Source: Mermis nigrescens
Lineage: Eukaryota; Nematoda; Enoplea; Mermithida; Mermithidae
DNA: 64,000 bases
Reading direction: 5' to 3'
Assembly (NCBI GenBank): GCA_036768485.1
Contig: JAVLUZ010000521.1
Coordinates: forward strand, 62,001-126,000
The notes under the pieces were generated by a model that worked only from the letters and a program-made list of their open reading frames with translations, did no database searches and was not told the DNA's origin. Both the position numbers and the translations under genes were made by a program. The first letter of the stretch is position 1. Each line of letters starts with the position of its first letter. This document shows, piece by piece, positions 59,655 to 64,000 of this stretch.

Positions 59655-60050
59655 TCCACAGCTGAAATAAATCATATTTAAACTTTATAAGAACGGAAAC
59701 AGTAAATGTACGTTACCATAAGTATTACCATATCGCTTTGTCGATAAATTCATTGGTCAATAAATTCGATTTGATTGCTTTGGCTGTAAAGTATACATTA
59801 TTTTCTGAGAAAATCAAGTCCGCATTACAGATTTTTACATACTTCATCTCGTTCGCATATGTACATTTTTTAGGATGACTATTGCAGCTTTTTTGTACTC
59901 GGCTAAGATTTTTCTCGATGTACGAAGATTTTTTGGAACTGTCTTTGTACATGTACAAAGATTTTCGGGAAGACAAAATTGCAAAAAAAGCCTAAAAATT
60001 CGCAAAATTTTCGGCGCTTCGCGCCTCATTGAGTAATTGTGTTTTTTATA

Positions 60051-61087
60051 CACTGTTTTTTTGTACAAAGTCCGTTTGTACATGTACAAAGATGGTCCCC
60101 AAAAGTCTTTGTACATTTTGTACATGCAAATTTTTGTGTACTATAATATAGTACAGTAGCGGTTTTAGTGTGGTAAAACAGGGTTTCCGATCTTTGGTAA
60201 TGTATTTTAGCTAATTTCTGGGTTTATGACGCCAAAAATTACTAAAAATTGTCTCAAAACGGCGCGAAGCGCCGAAAAATTTTACATTTTTCCATTTTAA
60301 ATGCAAATTCTGCCATTTCAAAGATATATAGGACAAACAATTACTCATTTCGGCGCGAAGCGCCGAAAATTTCTAGGAATTTCACACCTTTTTACAGTTT
60401 TTGTCTTCCCAAAAATCTTTGTACATTTTGTGCAAACAAATTTTTGGGTACTATAATATGATACAGTAGCGATTTTAGTGTGGTTCAAACAGAGTTTTCG
60501 ACTTTTGGTAGTGAATTTTAGCTAATTTATGGGTCTCTATGGGCAAAAATCACTAAGAATCGTCTTAAAACGGCGCGAAGCGCCGAAAATTTGGCATTTT
60601 TCCTTTTGAAATGCAATTCCTGTCATTATAAAGATAAATAGAACACATAATTACTCATTTCGGTGCGAAGCGCCCAAAATTTTTGCGGATTTCAGACCTT
60701 TTTTGCAATTTTTGTCTTCCCAAAAATCTTTGTACATGTACAGAGACGTGTCGAAAAGTCTTTGTACATCGGGAAAAATCTTTGCCGAATACAAAAAAAC
60801 ACTGGTTTTATCTATCTTTATAATGGCAGAAATTGCATTATAAAAGGAAAAATGTCAAAGTGTTGGGCGCTTCGCGCCGTTTCAAGACGATTCTTAGTGA
60901 TTTTTGCCCTTAGAGACCCAGAAATTAGCTAAAATACACTACCAAAAGTCGAACAATTCTGTTTTACCACACTAAAATCGCTACTGTACCATATTATAGT
61001 ACCCAAAATGTGTATGTACAAAATGTACAAAGACTTTTGGGGACCATCTTTGTACATGTACAAACGGACTTTGTACAAAAAACACTG
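60051..61087. mobile_element. Foldback element with arms of about 250 bp and double palindromes
   Basis: 60051-60300 and 60840-61087 are inverse copies (TGTTTTTTTGTACAAAGTCC, AGTAGCGGTTTTAGTGTGG, CGGCGCGAAGCGCCG). A third copy in left-arm orientation lies at 60420-60620. A related arm is at 49490-49860. Confidence 0.75.
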
Positions 61088-61759
61088 GACTATTGTCATA
61101 GCCTTTTGAATTAGTAAAAGATTCGTCGATTTCTCATTAGGGAAGAAAAAATAATAGATTATTGTACTGGTGCATGGACCATGCCATACAGACTAATGGA
61201 GTCATGTTCTCTTCTATTCATCTAGACAGGGACACTGTGAGTCGAGGTTTTCTTAAAGGACAAAAACATTGCTTTTTCATGCATTTTTCACTTTAGCGCC
61301 GTTAATCCATCATGTATTCGTGTTTCTATAAAAATTTTCAATTAAGGCGCTTTACACTGAAAAGCGTCATATCACCAAAGTCAGATCTGATAATAAGCCA
61401 GTTGGGACAAAAAAATTAAGCGATATGGCCAAAACTGTGCAATGGTACCTCACTTGCTTCATTTCATGCAGGAGTGATAGTTCACGTAAAGAATAAAGTG
61501 AATCTTTCGTTCGACGTACCTATTTTTCGTTACTAGATTCCAATTACAAAAATTATTTAATTAAGTTACATTCCAATTACAAAAACTGTTGCATTGGGGA
61601 TTTAAGCAAAGCATTATTCTCAGCAGTTTTTCTGAGAATTTTTTTTGCTTTTTTTTGCATCTGATTTTCGTATCGTAAAAGAATTTTTTAGATTTTTCTG
61701 TCCGGGATCTAAACTCACTGAATTATTAGTTTAACAGAAATCGCTAATTTCGTTACCTT

Positions 61760-62251
61760 ATGATTCAGGAGGAAATTGCCGGGAAAACCTTTGAAGATTA
61801 TCGCAATATCAGGGGACCTCATATTGGAGAAGATAATTCGGAATACGAACGAATAGTGGCGGAACAAAAGCGAAAAGGAGAAGAACAACGCGAGCAGCTC
61901 AGACAAAAAAGACTCAAATTAATCAAGGAATTGGAGCGGGCGAGTACCGAATCCAAACCTGTTACTTGAAAGCCCATTTGTTGACAGAACATTTTACTGT
62001 CACTTTTATTTTCGAATTTGACGAAAATATTAGCATCTGTTATGTCTGACAATGAAAAGTTAGAGCAACAAAAAGTGAACGCAACAATAGTTGAAACGGT
62101 GACATCGGGTGAAAATCAGGCGACTGACAGCGAGAAAGCGGCATCTCATAATCTTACGGACACAGCTCAGAAAGCTAGCTCGACTGTCTTACAACCTTCT
62201 GGTTCCGAATCGCGTAAGATCAATCTCAATATGCTTAAAAAATTAGGTTAA
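61760..62251 (+). CDS. Small charged protein locus, unrecognised (one spliced gene or two cistrons)
   Basis: Two reading frames lie in the same phase. 61760-61969 encodes 69 aa (or a terminal exon beginning at 61767 after gattcag): MIQEEIAGKTFEDYRN, then a Lys/Glu/Gln-rich helix around RKGEEQREQLRQKRLKLIKE that looks like a coiled coil. 62042-62251 encodes 69 aa starting MSDNEKLEQQ, Ser/Thr-rich, ending INLNMLKKLG. An intron from donor GTACCG at 61944 to acceptor atattag ending 62033 (90 bases) would remove both TGA stops and join the frames into one protein. Alternatively these are two separate ORFs of an operon. Codon use and base composition differ from the surrounding repeats, and no TIR brackets the locus. 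I do not recognise either protein, and an upstream exon could lie outside what I can see. Confidence 0.5.
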
Positions 62252-62269
62252 ACGTGCATCTCTTTTGTA

Positions 62270-63120
62270 GGAGAGTTGAAATTTACATGATATGCGTATT
62301 TGTTCCTGCTAAAAATTTTAGTTTGTATAGTAGACCATTTGTCGGTTAGACAAGTGAGGTCAAGGACCTATGTTAATGGTAAAACGACTGAAAAGCACCT
62401 CAAAAAGGCTTAAAAAAGCAAGCTTTTTGGCCCAGTAGTCGGAATGGGAGGCTGAATCGTAATAACTCGAAATTTTCGAGAAATGAAAGCAGTTGATTCG
62501 TGTGGGAAACATATATCATTCCTCACCTTTCAAATGTGTCGTGAAAAGAATCGATAAATAACTAAAATTGATAAGCAAGGGGAATCTTGAAGATTATCTT
62601 CTTGTCAATCAAAATTTTGTTGCACGTGAAATAGTTTAACATTAAAATCTATAAAATAATGAAGCACAAAATTGCCAATTATTAATGCAATTATCTTTAC
62701 ATATTAATGAAGCTTCTTAAAATTTTGTATCATTTCAAAGTGGGTCGAACCCCACTTTTTATGTTTTCTTCCATTAAAAACGTAACTTACAGCGAATATC
62801 TATTTATCGCTTAGATCTCTTTTGATTAACGTAGTTTCTTATGCTCTAGCAGACTAAGTTATACGTTCCGTTTCCTTGATCATTCTTCAGCCATTTTTCT
62901 CACATATTGCATGTTTGTCTATCCTGAAACATGGTGTTCCAACGTAACGTATGTGCATTTTAAAGAATTTTTACCTCTTTACCACCAAAACTCGTTTGGC
63001 TTGATAAGACTTTTGTTTTTATGTTTTATTATCGCCTCGACTCAGGCAACAGTTTTATCATCCATTTTGCTTCGTATATATACAGATTGAGAATAAACTA
63101 TAGACACTAAGTCTTTGTTC
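62270..63120. other. Gene-free stretch after the small-ORF locus
   Basis: No repeat family from the rest of the window is apparent. It could hold 3' UTR sequence; AATAAA occurs at about 63092. No further exon is recognised. Confidence 0.4.
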
Positions 63121-63123
63121 GTG

Positions 63124-63811
63124 GCACTGTTTTTTATGAGATAGATTTTGGGGCTCTTAGAAAGATTTTTGGGGCAAAGTAATAGTAACGCTTTTTTAAG
63201 TATTTTTTAGCAAAATTTCAAAAAACTTTCGGCGCTTCGCGCCGAATATTATGATTACATTATTTTTAGCTTTAAGCGTGGACATTAAACACTTCGAAAT
63301 CTATCTTTAAGCATCTTTGTACAGATTTAAGCGCCTTACATCTATCTCTACTGTTTTATAATGATTTTATGCAGAAAAAACTATTAAACAACTTTCACTG
63401 TTTTCTGCCGTTTGAAGATAAAATTGACTTTTTTATCGTTGCGTTGCATTAAATTCATAAGCAAATTGGTGCCTATTATGAGATTCAGTCAGCATATTGC
63501 AATCGCTGTATTATTTCTGATTGTGTAACAAAAGTTACTTTAGCTTTCTAAGTCGAATTTTATGTGTAAATTCAATCCAAGACTCATGAAAATTTTGGCG
63601 CTTCGCTGCGAACTAATATAACCAGCTGAATTTCGGACAAAGTAACACTTTTTGTGAAGCGCGCGGGTCACGGATAACAATCTTGTAGTATGCAAAAATG
63701 TGTATATTTAATAGTATGTCTATATATTATATGTACAAAAAATTTTTCACTCGTACAAAGATTTTTCCGAGATCTTTGTACATGTACAAAGAAGCTCGTA
63801 CAAAAAACAGT
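63124..63811. mobile_element. TIR element D, second copy
   Basis: Starts GCACTGTTTTTTATGAG and ends AGCTCGTACAAAAAACAGT; aligns along its length with 47025-47769, including GCGCGGGTCACGGATAACAA. Confidence 0.75.
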
Positions 63812-63834
63812 AATAATAACATAGTTTTAATACT

Positions 63835-63925
63835 ATATTAGCGTTTATAGCAGATTTTGAGGTCATTTTGGCTCAAAAAAGCTCAATTTTTTCGACCCCC
63901 GCCAGCATACATATCGTCGCTACCC
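63835..63925 (-). mobile_element. Family B repeat head, inverse orientation
   Basis: TTTGAGGTCATTTTGGCTC and GACCCCCGCCAGCATAC are the inverse of the family B left end. Confidence 0.4.
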
Positions 63926-64000
63926 CGCCAGAAGGTTCTAAATCCACTTTTGAGAAAAATGGAGATGAGACCATTTTTGCACCCCCCTAGGCCTACAATT

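Overview
This is a eukaryotic window of about 64% A+T, most likely from a nematode. The evidence is a globin of nematode type and a fukutin-like (LicD-fold) gene of the kind common in nematodes. Both are split by introns of 1.4-2.0 kb, with GT-AG junctions whose phases agree. The fukutin-like ATG lies four bases after a tctatttcag acceptor, as in SL trans-spliced genes. A repeat-rich enoplean such as a mermithid would fit, but that is a guess. There is no bacterial gene organisation.

Genes, all on the + strand: (1) 9310-15395, a four-exon, 296-aa globin with an N-myristoylation-type start (MGSEQS) and a 60-residue tail. (2) 19867-24823, a four-exon, 473-aa type II membrane protein of the fukutin/LicD family. 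(3) 61760-62251, one or two short, charged, unrecognised reading frames near the right end. No other host gene could be supported.

The rest is dominated by non-autonomous DNA transposons. At least fifteen elements are defined by terminal inverted repeats (TIRs), most also by 8-bp target-site duplications (TSDs) readable in the sequence, which is the hAT signature. Other families are long-TIR foldback elements (one with a decayed DDE transposase fragment), MITEs beginning TATAGTCTGTTTC, and a pogo-like element with TA flanks.

Layout: 0-8 kb, a large TIR element, MITEs and minisatellites; 9-15 kb, globin gene; 15-20 kb, hAT MITEs; 20-25 kb, fukutin-like gene; 25-42 kb, two blocks of an unusual array rich in GTGTAAAG and carrying a perfect 26-bp palindrome, plus MITEs and a 1-kb interspersed repeat; 42-61 kb, elements full of the palindromes CGGCGCTTCGCGCCG and TTTGTACATGTACAAAG, including a 5.2-kb nest of elements inserted inside elements; 61-64 kb, the small-ORF locus and one more palindrome-bearing element. 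No intact transposase, reverse transcriptase, rRNA or CRISPR array was seen.
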